Shown piece by piece: positions 43,102 through 52,597 of a stretch of DNA of 64,000 nucleotides. The DNA lies in NCBI GenBank assembly GCA_965602855.1, contig CBFCZV010000012.1:3304-67303 (forward strand), given 5' to 3'. A model generated the notes under the pieces. It was given only the letters and a program-made list of their open reading frames with translations. It had not been told where the DNA came from and made no database searches. The translations under genes were made by a program, and so were the position numbers. The DNA is from LH-M37 sp965602855 (GTDB taxonomy: Bacteria; Pseudomonadota; Gammaproteobacteria; SZUA-229). Numbering within the stretch: position 1 is the first letter of the stretch; the number at the start of each line of letters is the position of its first letter.

Positions 43102-46065
43102 TTACAGATTTATAACTTCCAGCCCTAAATCACCGACCTGCTCGTGCGTTGCCGCGCTGGTGATCACCGCAGTGCTAGCCTTATCGATTTGCAGATAAGT
43201 TTCAGTCACACGTTTCAGATCATCCAACGTCACTGCGAGTACACGTTGTCTTATTAACTGTAGCTTTTCGCGTGTTCTGCCATGCAGATTATTATGGAAA
43301 GTGTGACGCGCTTCACCTGAAGGAGACCCCGGCTTGTCCATGGCACCGACGACTCCCAAAATCGCTTCTTCAACCTGTCGCCATTCGTGATTATTATTCA
43401 GCATCCAGTCGATGGATTTATCAAAGTCATCCAGTGTTTCAGTTAAACGTGGATCACGATAGGAATAGAATTTGAAAGCCGCGTTGCTGGAATCGTGCGT
43501 CGCACCACCACCATAAGCACCACCTTTTTCACGAATAGATGTGTGCAGATAACCATTACGCAGGAAACCGCCCAGCACAGCCAGTGCGGCAGAATCTTCA
43601 TGATCCATGGGCACGGTAGCAAAAGCTTTGGCACAGAAATTCACCTGTGTATTGGCCACCCACATTTGTTTGACCTGCTGATGATTTTCTTCCAGAGAGA
43701 AAGCTGCAAATGAGCTGCCTGCTGTTTCAGGTGTCCAGACTTTTTCAAACTGTTTGACCAGTGAATCGAGTTTATCCGATTCCGCCGTCATCATATAGCG
43801 GCGCGGTGAAGTGATCACCTGCGAGTGAATATCAGAAAGTCCCTGTGCCAGATCTGCAATAGATTGCGCCGCGTTATCACCATTGTTAGCATCATCAAGC
43901 TGCTTGATAAAACGAATACCTTCCAGGCCACCAAAACGATGTGACAGCGCCGCCACGGGACTCATGCCACTAGCTGCGGCTGTCATCGCCAATGTATGAC
44001 CACTACCGGTAACACTGCGCTCACGACTTGCACGTTTCTGGGAAACTAAATCCTTAATGCGGTCATGCTCATCAAATCGGACGGTATTCATAGTTTCATG
44101 CATCAATGTTGCAAGCTTGCTGTTATTTCTATCCAGTGCCTTACCCATGAACATAAAATAAGCCTTAGTCGATTGAACGTCATCCAGTTCAGCCTGAATA
44201 CTTGTGTGAGCCTGAATGCCACCACTAATACTGGATTGCAGTTCCTGCATTTTTAAATAATCACTTTCACCACAACCCAACTCGGTTAGACATGATGAGT
44301 AATAAGGGATCAAGTTGATCTGAGCATCAGTCAGCGCAGGCATATCAATGGCTAGTTCATGATAAACAAGCCCATTAGTACCCTGTGCATATAACGAAGA
44401 ATCAGTACCTGCTATTTTTCTATCCTGTGATTCAGGAATTGATAAATCAGCGGGCACATCGTCAAGACCCACCTTGGGTAAAATTTCAGGATCATCAATC
44501 TGCTGCTGACGTTCTGCAAGTTCAGCCGCTCGCATAATGACCAGCTGCCTGTCTTCATCAGACAACGCGGCTTTCATCGCAGCCAGTCTTTCTTTTTCAG
44601 CAACTTCTTTGCGTTGACTGAGTTCGGTATCAGGGCGCATAGTCAGGCGCACGCGATGAGGATTATCCAGCAGATATTTTTTAACCAGTTGTTTGATAAA
44701 TTCAGGATCTTTAATATCTTCACGCAAGGATTCTATTACCGGATCAAGATCCAGCAATGCCGTTGGATCGCTGCGATGAATTGCAGCAGTTAGTCCGCCA
44801 AGAATTAATTGCAGACCAAACGGGTAACCATCACCACCGATTTCACGCTGGCCAATTTCAAGTTGATGTAATACGGATTCGAGTTTATCGTGTGCAACAC
44901 CATTGGCTGCAACATCTTCCAGAACATCTAGCACCAGTTTTTCAAAATCAACCGCGTGTTCGACTTCACTACCTTCAAGGCCACAGACAAAACACATTTC
45001 GTAATTGGAATCTTCCAGACCACACAGAGGAGATGGCGAAGTGCCAAGATCTGTTTTTTCCAGGGCAAAACGCAATGGCGATGAACTGTTGTCCAGCAAA
45101 ACCTGTGACAACAAATTTGCTTTCATCATTTCATCCAGCGAAGTACAAGGTCCGAGTAACCATGACAATACATGATGAGTTTTTTCATCGGTATTTTCAT
45201 CAGCTGTTAAATCAAAAGCATAAGCTTCTTCAACAGAAATCGGAGCCAGGTATCTTTTCTCAGGATCAACTGAAATATGCACATCAAGTTTATCGAATTC
45301 AGATAATGCATGTTCTTCAAAACGTTGCTGATGATCAGCAGCCGCAATATCACCAAAGGTCATGAATATCGAATTACTGGGATGATAATGGGTTTTGTGA
45401 AAATCTTTTAACTGCTGATAAGTCAGGTCGGGGATATCTGCAGGCTCACCACCGCTATTAAAATGGTAAGTCGTTCCAGGATAAAGATACTTGCTCAATG
45501 TTTGCCAGAGCACGCTCACGGGTGAACTCATCGCGCCTTTCATTTCATTAAAGACAACGCCTTTAAATTCAAGATCCGATTCAGCATTATCTGCTTCTGC
45601 AAATTCAACGCGATGACCTTCCTGTAAAAAATCTAGCTCATCGAGACGAGTAAAGAAAACCGCATCGAGATAAACGTCTAATAAATTATTAAAATCTTTT
45701 TTGTTTTTACTGGCGAAGGGATATGCTGTCCAGTCACTACTGGTGAACGCATTCATGAATGTATTCAGAGAACGACGAATCATCATAAAGAAGGGATCAC
45801 GTACAGGATAGTTTTTACTGCCACACAAAGCAGTATGCTCAAGAATATGTGCGACACCCGTCGAATCCATCGGTACAGTTCTAAAACCTACCAGAAAAAC
45901 ATTTTCTGTATTTTCAGAAGCCAGATGATAGTGAAGCGCACCGGTTTTCTTATGGCGGTATTCTTCAACTGTAATATTCAATGAATCGATCCGTCGTTGA
46001 CCGATACTTTCGAAGGCATCGTGGCTTTTCATTGAATCAATATCCGATTTCTGATTTATTTGCAT
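43102..46065 (-). CDS. M16C metalloprotease, PreP/presequence-protease-like
   Basis: 987 residues, the length of a full M16C enzyme with two halves. The inverted zinc motif is HILEH at 73-77, with a distal Glu near NEMKGAMSSP. The C-terminal half carries the substrate-closing motif REKGGAYGGGA. These oligopeptidases degrade short unstructured peptides, including cleaved targeting peptides. There is no signal peptide, so it is cytoplasmic. It is followed by amrS six bases on, and preceded by the TPMT gene. Confidence 0.9.
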   Translation of the reverse strand: MQINQKSDIDSMKSHDAFESIGQRRIDSLNITVEEYRHKKTGALHYHLASENTENVFLVGFRTVPMDSTGVAHILEHTALCGSKNYPVRDPFFMMIRRSLNTFMNAFTSSDWTAYPFASKNKKDFNNLLDVYLDAVFFTRLDELDFLQEGHRVEFAEADNAESDLEFKGVVFNEMKGAMSSPVSVLWQTLSKYLYPGTTYHFNSGGEPADIPDLTYQQLKDFHKTHYHPSNSIFMTFGDIAAADHQQRFEEHALSEFDKLDVHISVDPEKRYLAPISVEEAYAFDLTADENTDEKTHHVLSWLLGPCTSLDEMMKANLLSQVLLDNSSSPLRFALEKTDLGTSPSPLCGLEDSNYEMCFVCGLEGSEVEHAVDFEKLVLDVLEDVAANGVAHDKLESVLHQLEIGQREIGGDGYPFGLQLILGGLTAAIHRSDPTALLDLDPVIESLREDIKDPEFIKQLVKKYLLDNPHRVRLTMRPDTELSQRKEVAEKERLAAMKAALSDEDRQLVIMRAAELAERQQQIDDPEILPKVGLDDVPADLSIPESQDRKIAGTDSSLYAQGTNGLVYHELAIDMPALTDAQINLIPYYSSCLTELGCGESDYLKMQELQSSISGGIQAHTSIQAELDDVQSTKAYFMFMGKALDRNNSKLATLMHETMNTVRFDEHDRIKDLVSQKRASRERSVTGSGHTLAMTAAASGMSPVAALSHRFGGLEGIRFIKQLDDANNGDNAAQSIADLAQGLSDIHSQVITSPRRYMMTAESDKLDSLVKQFEKVWTPETAGSSFAAFSLEENHQQVKQMWVANTQVNFCAKAFATVPMDHEDSAALAVLGGFLRNGYLHTSIREKGGAYGGGATHDSSNAAFKFYSYRDPRLTETLDDFDKSIDWMLNNNHEWRQVEEAILGVVGAMDKPGSPSGEARHTFHNNLHGRTREKLQLIRQRVLAVTLDDLKRVTETYLQIDKASTAVITSAATHEQVGDLGLEVINL

Positions 46066-46089
46066 ACTGCTCTCTATTGTTTTGTGAAA

Positions 46090-46779
46090 TTAATTACGCG
46101 TTAATTTATAGGCGGATTCAAGCAACGAACTAACACCTCGTTTCTGAAAACTTGGCTCATCGTCAAGAATGTTTTTAGCCAACAACTTATCTATCTTAAA
46201 ATTCTCGCCATAATATTCATTGACTTCTTCTTCTGAAATCGAAAATGGTGGTCCTTCCATTTCGCCATCTGGATAAGTCAGAGTAATCAATAAGGCACGA
46301 ATGCCTGAAGACTGCAACTCTGTTAGTTTTGTTGCGTAGTCCTGTCGCATGTCTTTGGGTAAAGCAATCATCGAGGCGCGATCATAAATATCAGTAACAC
46401 CTTGAAGATCGTCAGACTCAAGGTCAAAGAAATCACCCAGAAGAATTTCAATGCGGATATGGCCTTCTGCATCAGCTTCAGAAATGTAGCGTGTAAAAGG
46501 TTTATCTACAACAATCTTATATTCAAGATTATGATTTTCAAAAAAATCTTTGACCGCAATCTCGCTGCACTCGATGCCTAATACTTCGTAGCCGTTCTGA
46601 GACAGCCAGAGCATATCCAGTGATTTACCACACAGGGGAACAAATACCTTGAGTGCCTGACGCTTTTCAAGCGCAGGGCCTTTCTCGCCATAAAAATAGC
46701 CAAGATAAGGATTCAACTCTTCCTGATGAAAACCGGTTTCACCTTTCTGCCAACGCTGCAGCCAGAAATCCTGATCCAT
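46090..46779 (-). CDS. tpm: Thiopurine S-methyltransferase family protein
   Basis: A TPMT-type methyltransferase. I take the ATG at 46779 (MDQDFWLQRWQKGETGFHQ), giving 229 residues as in the family, because it lies four bases after the preceding stop; the longer frame from 46839 overlaps that gene. The SAM-binding motif VFVPLCGKSLDM and the catalytic FFDL/IYDRASMIALP are present. Bacterial TPMTs methylate thiols and have been linked with tellurium and selenium detoxification; the natural substrate here is not known. Confidence 0.88.
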   Translation of the reverse strand: MDQDFWLQRWQKGETGFHQEELNPYLGYFYGEKGPALEKRQALKVFVPLCGKSLDMLWLSQNGYEVLGIECSEIAVKDFFENHNLEYKIVVDKPFTRYISEADAEGHIRIEILLGDFFDLESDDLQGVTDIYDRASMIALPKDMRQDYATKLTELQSSGIRALLITLTYPDGEMEGPPFSISEEEVNEYYGENFKIDKLLAKNILDDEPSFQKRGVSSLLESAYKLTRN

Positions 46780-46783
46780 CTTA

Positions 46784-47056
46784 TTAAGGCTTCCAGATGC
46801 CGAAAGCATCTTCCTGTGCTGGCTGTGGTTTATTATCACCTTCGACCTGCTGCATCACCTGTCCAATGAAAGCCGATAGGTCAGCGACAAATTCCTGCTT
46901 ATCGAGGCCGGGCTGCCCCTGATTCGCCATAACAAATCCAGTGACGGCTGAAAGATATTGCATAAAAAGCATGTCATTTTCAGCGTCTGCATCGTGTTCA
47001 ACGACAACTGCTTTAAGTTTAGAGGCCAGTTCTGATGATAATTGGATACCGCTCAT
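46784..47056 (-). CDS. Small hypothetical protein
   Basis: 90 residues, soluble, mostly helical (SSELASKLKAVVVEH, MLFMQYLSAVTGFVM, EFVADLSAFIGQVMQQ) with a polar tail ending FGIWKP. No motif I recognise. Its stop lies four bases before the TPMT start, so the two form an operon. Confidence 0.6.
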   Translation of the reverse strand: MSGIQLSSELASKLKAVVVEHDADAENDMLFMQYLSAVTGFVMANQGQPGLDKQEFVADLSAFIGQVMQQVEGDNKPQPAQEDAFGIWKP

Positions 47057-47129
47057 TTTATGTTCGCTCGTGTTATATTAAAAAACGTTAAATTCTAATT
47101 GATTCTGAGCAATTATTCTTGAGTATCAT

Positions 47130-47441
47130 ATGTACAAACTCTGTTTTTATGTCCCTGAAAACGCTACGGATTTAGTCAAAAACGCCGTTTTTGAGGCAGG
47201 TGCCGGGAAAATAGGTAATTATGACTCGTGTTGCTGGCAAATACTGGGCAATGGTCAGTTCCGTCCACTCGATAACAGCCAGCCTTATATCGGGCAACAA
47301 GGGCAACTTGAGACCATAGCCGAGTTCAAGGTTGAGATGGTTTGTGCTGATGAACACATCAAAGCGGTGATTTCAGCATTAAAAAAGGCGCACCCTTATG
47401 AAGAGCCCGCCTTTGAAGTCTGGAAACTAGAAGAGTTGTAG
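47130..47441 (+). CDS. NIF3/YqfO-type small domain protein
   Basis: 103 residues forming the stand-alone small alpha/beta domain found as an insert or extension in YqfO/NIF3 proteins. It begins MYKLCFYVPENATD, has the central IGNYDSCCW and ends with the characteristic HPYEEPAFEVWKL. The ferredoxin-like fold resembles CutA. Function is unknown; divalent metal binding is likely in the family. It is convergent with lpxA, with seven bases between the two stops. Confidence 0.82.
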   Translation: MYKLCFYVPENATDLVKNAVFEAGAGKIGNYDSCCWQILGNGQFRPLDNSQPYIGQQGQLETIAEFKVEMVCADEHIKAVISALKKAHPYEEPAFEVWKLEEL

Positions 47442-47448
47442 CAAAGAG

Positions 47449-48219
47449 CTAACGCACCCAGCCTCGCTCACTGCCCGCTAGAAAATCCATCAAGTACTGA
47501 ACATCTTCATGCTCTATAGCCAGCTCATTGGCTTTCTCTATTGCGTCTTTATGCGAGCATTTGGATTTAACCAGAATTTTAAAAGCTGACTGCAAAGCAC
47601 GAATCGATTCTTTGCTAAAGCCGCGACGTTTCAAGCCTTCCTTATTGATACCAAAAGCGCGGGCGCGATTTCCCGCGATGGTAAAGAAAGGCAGCACATC
47701 ACGATCAATTGCAGTAGCAAAGCCCGAGAAGCTGTGCGCTCCGATTCTGGCAAATTGATGCACGGTTGTATAACCACCTAAAATAGCATGATCTCCAATA
47801 CGCACATGTCCGGCTAAAGCTACTGCATTGGCGAGAATAATATTGTTACCCAGACGACAGTCGTGTGCTACGTGTGCAGAGACCATCAGCAAATTGTCAT
47901 TACCAATTGAAGTGATGCCTTCATCATCAACCGTGCCTCGATTCAGGTTCGCATACTCACGAATGGTATTGCGATCACCAATCTCTAAACGCGTCGGTTC
48001 GCCTGCATACTTTAAATCCTGTGGTTGCTCGCCGATTGAAGCGAACTGAAAAATATGATTGTCCTTACCAATTTTAGTCGGGCCTTTGATCACCACATGA
48101 GATTCGATCACGGTGCCTGAATCAATTTCTACATCAGCACCGATTACGCTAAACGGACCGATGGAAACGTCATCAGCAATGACGGCAGAAGGATCAACAA
48201 TGGCGTGAGAATGGATCAA
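47449..48219 (-). CDS. lpxA: UDP-GlcNAc acyltransferase LpxA
   Basis: 256 residues of left-handed beta-helix hexapeptide repeats. The catalytic His is in AHVAHDC (His119). It begins MIHSHAIVDPSA, and the C-terminal helical tail ends SERGWVR. It acylates UDP-GlcNAc with beta-hydroxyacyl-ACP, the first step of lipid A. The lpxA stop is followed by the convergent NIF3-like gene; lpxB, its usual downstream partner, is absent from this position. Confidence 0.96.
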   Translation of the reverse strand: MIHSHAIVDPSAVIADDVSIGPFSVIGADVEIDSGTVIESHVVIKGPTKIGKDNHIFQFASIGEQPQDLKYAGEPTRLEIGDRNTIREYANLNRGTVDDEGITSIGNDNLLMVSAHVAHDCRLGNNIILANAVALAGHVRIGDHAILGGYTTVHQFARIGAHSFSGFATAIDRDVLPFFTIAGNRARAFGINKEGLKRRGFSKESIRALQSAFKILVKSKCSHKDAIEKANELAIEHEDVQYLMDFLAGSERGWVR

Positions 48220-48225
48220 TCTTAG

Positions 48226-48672
48226 TTATTCCTTTTCCTTTGCCGCACACAGCAAATCAGCAGTTGTGACAATTTCACCATCAACGCTAGCTTCAGCAGT
48301 GAATTTCCAGATAACTTTTGAACGACGTCTTATCTTAACTTTCAGCGTTAACTGATCACCCGGTACAACCTGACGCTTAAGACGTACGTTATCAACACCG
48401 ACTAGCATGTAAAGTAGATCATCACTTGGCTCTTCACTCATGGTTTTAAAACCGAGCAAGCCCGTTGCCTGCGCCAACGCTTCGATAATCAACACGCCTG
48501 GCATGATTGGCGTTTCAGGGAAGTGACCTGTGAAAAAAGGTTCATTAACCGAAACATTTTTTATTGCAGTTAGGGTTTCACCAGGCACACAATCCAGCAC
48601 ACGGTCAATCAACAAAAAAGGATAACGGTGCGGAAGGAAACGCCGAATTTCTTCTATATACATTTCACTCAC
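48226..48672 (-). CDS. fabZ: 3-hydroxyacyl-ACP dehydratase FabZ
   Basis: 148 residues of the single hotdog fold. The catalytic His50 and Glu64 sit in TGHFPETPIMPGVLIIEAL, the family signature. It dehydrates beta-hydroxyacyl-ACP in fatty acid synthesis and competes with LpxA and LpxD for substrate, which is why it lies between them. Six bases separate it from lpxA. Confidence 0.97.
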   Translation of the reverse strand: MSEMYIEEIRRFLPHRYPFLLIDRVLDCVPGETLTAIKNVSVNEPFFTGHFPETPIMPGVLIIEALAQATGLLGFKTMSEEPSDDLLYMLVGVDNVRLKRQVVPGDQLTLKVKIRRRSKVIWKFTAEASVDGEIVTTADLLCAAKEKE

Positions 48673-48711
48673 AATTTATCTCCAATCTAATAAGTAATTT
48701 ATCAACCAATT

Positions 48712-49731
48712 TTAATCAGTCGATTTGTTTATTTTTTCCAGTTTAGCTACACGTTTGGCTAATTCATCAAGTCGTCGGAAGCGTGCACTATTTTTACGCC
48801 AGTTTTTAGTTGTGTCCATTGGAGTACTTGATGAATATGAACCTGATTGAGTAATCGACCTAGTCACCATAGTACGACCAGTTATCATAACATTGTCAGC
48901 AATAGTTAGATGTTCAACAATACCGACAACACCGCCAATCAAACAACTACGACCAATATGCGTACTGCCAGCAATTGCTGTTGCGGCGGATATTACCGTG
49001 TTATCGCCGACGCTAACACCATGTGCAATCTGAATCTGGTTATCAAGTTTAACACCGTTACCAATAATCGTATTTTCCAGTGCACCACGATCTATAGTGG
49101 TGTTGGCGCCAATTTCTACATTGTTACCAATATGCACACTGCCAATCTGAGGGATTTTTAAATAACTATCACCATCTTTCACAAAACCAAAACCATCGGC
49201 ACCCAGAACAACACCAGAATGGATAATACAATCGTTACCGATTTTACAATCATAGCCAACGGTTACATTTGCGTTTATACGCGTGTTTGAACCTATAACC
49301 ACATTATCTTCAATCACACAACCTGCACCTATCTGCACATCACAACCTACAACCACACCATCCGAAATAACCGCACCAGCAGCAATCGAAGCTGATTCAC
49401 TAACGTTGGCCAATTCAGAAACAATAGCGCTATCGCTAATACCTGCCGCTAATTTCTTAGTTGGATACAGCAGATTCGCAACTTTTGCATAAATCAGCCT
49501 GGGATCATCAGCCACTAAAGCTGGCACTGGGCACTGCTCCAGAAACTCAGCTTTTATAATTAGAGCTGAAGCATTCGTTGTAGATAAATATTCTATATAT
49601 TTAGGATTCGAAATAAATGCAATATCACCAGAACCCGCTGAACTTATCTCAGCGATGCTTTCAATCAGACAATCTTCTCCCTCAAGCTTCGAGCCTGTTT
49701 GCTGAGCCAGCGCTGATAACTGATAGCCCAT
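48712..49731 (-). CDS. lpxD: UDP-3-O-acylglucosamine N-acyltransferase LpxD
   Basis: 339 residues. The N-terminal uridine-binding domain (about 1-100) is followed by hexapeptide beta-helix repeats (about 105-300) and a C-terminal coiled helix (about 315-339). IAHGVSVGDN supplies the active-site His. It adds the second acyl chain in lipid A synthesis. It starts nine bases after skp ends. Confidence 0.96.
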   Translation of the reverse strand: MGYQLSALAQQTGSKLEGEDCLIESIAEISSAGSGDIAFISNPKYIEYLSTTNASALIIKAEFLEQCPVPALVADDPRLIYAKVANLLYPTKKLAAGISDSAIVSELANVSESASIAAGAVISDGVVVGCDVQIGAGCVIEDNVVIGSNTRINANVTVGYDCKIGNDCIIHSGVVLGADGFGFVKDGDSYLKIPQIGSVHIGNNVEIGANTTIDRGALENTIIGNGVKLDNQIQIAHGVSVGDNTVISAATAIAGSTHIGRSCLIGGVVGIVEHLTIADNVMITGRTMVTRSITQSGSYSSSTPMDTTKNWRKNSARFRRLDELAKRVAKLEKINKSTD

Positions 49732-49740
49732 TAGTTCTTA

Positions 49741-50256
49741 CTATTTCTTAAAATCTTTTTTCATGCGTTCTAAAACGACATTAGTGATATCTAGCTTGTC
49801 AGATGCAAACACAACACCATCGCTAAGGATCAGATCGTAGTTCTCTTTTTTAGCTATTTCATCGATAATATCGCGAACAGATTTCTGTAATACAGCTAAC
49901 TCCTGATTACGCACTGTAGCAACTTCCTGGCCAAGGATCTTTTCTTTTTGCTTAAAAACCTGAACTTTGTTATATAACTTTGTTTTAAGCTCAGTCAACT
50001 TATCTTCTGTCATTACAAGTTCATTACGCTTGTAATTTTCCTGTATCGCCTTTATTTCAGCTTCCATCTCTACTAGCTCATTTTTCTTATTACCAAATCG
50101 TTCTTTCATTGATGCATTAACTGCCTCAACCTGCGGTGCTTGAGTTAACAGTTTTTCAACACTAACAAAACCAACCTTAAGACCACTACCAGCTATTGCA
50201 TTACTACAAATTGCTAACATAAAAAACGCTATTACTATATTTTTTTTCATTACCAT
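49741..50256 (-). CDS. skp: Periplasmic chaperone Skp/OmpH
   Basis: 171 residues with a signal peptide (MVMKKNIVIAFFMLAICSNAIAG, cleavage after AIA) and the long, Lys/Glu-rich coiled tentacle helices (about 45-140) of the jellyfish-shaped trimer. It carries unfolded outer-membrane proteins to BamA, whose gene lies immediately upstream (four-base gap). Confidence 0.94.
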   Translation of the reverse strand: MVMKKNIVIAFFMLAICSNAIAGSGLKVGFVSVEKLLTQAPQVEAVNASMKERFGNKKNELVEMEAEIKAIQENYKRNELVMTEDKLTELKTKLYNKVQVFKQKEKILGQEVATVRNQELAVLQKSVRDIIDEIAKKENYDLILSDGVVFASDKLDITNVVLERMKKDFKK

Positions 50257-50260
50257 CTCC

Positions 50261-52597
50261 TTAAAAGAAAGAACCTATACTAAATTGAAATACTCTTAAA
50301 TCATCACCTTCTACATTATTCAATGCCTTTGCCCAGCTAAAGCGCAAAGGTCCAATGGGTGCCAACCAGACGAATGAAAGCCCTGTTGATGTCCTCAACT
50401 CCTCTAATGCAAAACCATCCTCCGTTGAATTATAGGTCGGCGCAGTATCAAGGAACACATTACCAATATCATAAAACGCACTAAACCTTACTGAGGATGG
50501 CGGCTTATCAACAAATGGTATCGGAAAAATAAGATCCGCACCAGCGGTGATTCGCATATTACCACCTATTGGATCCCCGTAATCATTGCGGGGCCCCAAA
50601 GAATTAGAGTCGAAACCCCGTACAGTACTCAGCCCACCTGCGAAATAGCGCTCATAAAACGGCAACGTATCCAGATCAGCATAGCCTCCACCATAAGCCA
50701 AATTAGTTCTGGCCAACAATGTAAGACTATCCGATAGACCAAAGTAAAATTTTGTTTGATATGAAAGTTTATAAAACTCTAAATCACTAGTTGGTGCTGA
50801 CAAATTTAAAGCTACTGTTTGCGAACTACCTCTTGTAGCGAACACTGTTCTATTGCGCGTGTCATAAGTATAACTGGCATTAAGTAAAAGATTACTATAA
50901 GCATCACCGTACTCTTCAACAAAGGAACTAGCTTCCAATGATGGATTAATACTTGATAAATTCAAATCAATATGACTTAACCCATAACCAAGATTTAATG
51001 TTGAGTATTCTGTTAACGGTATACCGTAATTTATGCTGGCATTGTACGAATCAGTTTGAAAATCATTAATATCCTCTTCTGCTGCATCTCTTTTCGCAAA
51101 TGATAAACTCATGGTTCTACTGATGCCGTCAATAGTGTAATAAGGATCAGTAAAAGAAACGCTATAAACAGTGTTTGCTGAGTCTGTATTAACACTAACT
51201 GCAAGGCGCTGTCCTGTTCCCAGAAGATTTTCCTGGGTTAAACCGACATTGAAGAGAAAACCCTCTGTTTGTGAAAAACCTGCGCCAATATTAAAGCTAC
51301 CGGATAATCGCTCATCCACATTAATCTCAAGATCAACCGTATCATCGGTACCAGGTACTAATTTTGTATCTACTTCTACGTTTTCCAGATAGCTCAATCG
51401 CTGCAATCTTATTTTTGAGCGATCTAATTTATCACTCGCAAGAATAGAACCTTCCATTAAACGCATTTCTCGTCTCAACACTTTCTCATGCGTTCTAAAA
51501 TTACCATGAAAATTTATATTTCTGACGTGTGTTTTATTACCCGGCACCAACTGATAGACCAAATCAATAATCTGACTCTGCTCATCAATTTCTGGCTCCA
51601 GCTTAACTTTGGCAAAAGCATAACCCACTTTTCCAAGACGGTCTTCCAGCCGATTTTGTGTGGTTGTCATTTTCTTTCTTGAAAATATTTCACCCGACTT
51701 AGTTAGAACCAATGCTTGCAGAATTTCTTTATCAACCACCATGGGACCAATAATATCAACCTTGCCAATTGAGAACTGCTCACCTTCTTCTAAATTGATA
51801 GTGACATAAATATCTTTTTTATCAGGCGTAATCGACACCTGAGTTGAGTCTGCTGAAAACTTGATATAACCGCGATCAAGATAATAAGAGCGCAATGTCT
51901 CCAGATCGGCATTCAACTTCGGCTTCGAGTACTCATCAGAATCTGACATTGATAAAGCACCCGGAACACCCAACTCAAGTTCATCCAGCAAGGTGTCATC
52001 ATCAAAAATCTTATTTCCAATCACATTAATTTGCTTAATCAGTGCTATCTGTCCTTCTGATATCTCAATATCAATATCAACACGATTCTGATCAAGCTCG
52101 GTAATCTCAGTTTCTATTCGAATACCATACTTTCCCTGACTAAAATAAACCCGTTCAAGTTCCTGAGTCAATTTTTCCAGTAGCGAACGATTATAGATAC
52201 GTCCCTTAACAATACCGATATCTTCTAAGGCACCTTCTAAAGTCTCACTATCGATAGCTGAATTACCAGAAAAGTTAACCTCAGAAATTGAAGGACGCTC
52301 TTTAACCTTAACAATCAATGCATCACCGTCTCTAAACAACTGAACGTCGGTAAAGAAACCTGTTTTGTACAACTCCTTAATAGAGAAAACAATCTGCTTA
52401 CTATCTAGTGGATCACCTACCTGTACAGGAAGATAATTCAAAAGTGTGCCATCGGGCAGGCGCTTGAGTCCTTCGATTCGAATATCACTAACGATAAAGC
52501 TTTCAGCAGACCAGACAAAACCTGACATCAGCATTAAGTGAGCCAGCAACAAAACTCTGGATAATTTCGAACAAAAATTAAATGTAACTGACATCAT
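50261..52597 (-). CDS. bamA: Outer-membrane assembly factor BamA
   Basis: 778 residues: signal peptide, five POTRA domains (about 30-430), then a C-terminal 16-strand barrel. The loop-6 motif VRGF is in STVRGFDSNSLGP, and the last residue is Phe, as required for barrel insertion. It is the essential core of the BAM complex. The start overlaps the rseP stop by four bases (ATGA). Confidence 0.97.
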   Translation of the reverse strand: MMSVTFNFCSKLSRVLLLAHLMLMSGFVWSAESFIVSDIRIEGLKRLPDGTLLNYLPVQVGDPLDSKQIVFSIKELYKTGFFTDVQLFRDGDALIVKVKERPSISEVNFSGNSAIDSETLEGALEDIGIVKGRIYNRSLLEKLTQELERVYFSQGKYGIRIETEITELDQNRVDIDIEISEGQIALIKQINVIGNKIFDDDTLLDELELGVPGALSMSDSDEYSKPKLNADLETLRSYYLDRGYIKFSADSTQVSITPDKKDIYVTINLEEGEQFSIGKVDIIGPMVVDKEILQALVLTKSGEIFSRKKMTTTQNRLEDRLGKVGYAFAKVKLEPEIDEQSQIIDLVYQLVPGNKTHVRNINFHGNFRTHEKVLRREMRLMEGSILASDKLDRSKIRLQRLSYLENVEVDTKLVPGTDDTVDLEINVDERLSGSFNIGAGFSQTEGFLFNVGLTQENLLGTGQRLAVSVNTDSANTVYSVSFTDPYYTIDGISRTMSLSFAKRDAAEEDINDFQTDSYNASINYGIPLTEYSTLNLGYGLSHIDLNLSSINPSLEASSFVEEYGDAYSNLLLNASYTYDTRNRTVFATRGSSQTVALNLSAPTSDLEFYKLSYQTKFYFGLSDSLTLLARTNLAYGGGYADLDTLPFYERYFAGGLSTVRGFDSNSLGPRNDYGDPIGGNMRITAGADLIFPIPFVDKPPSSVRFSAFYDIGNVFLDTAPTYNSTEDGFALEELRTSTGLSFVWLAPIGPLRFSWAKALNNVEGDDLRVFQFSIGSFF

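Noticed and set aside
46780..46839. Longer TPMT frame with 20 extra residues
   Set aside because: It overlaps the upstream 90-residue gene, and the family start corresponds to MDQDFW at 46779.
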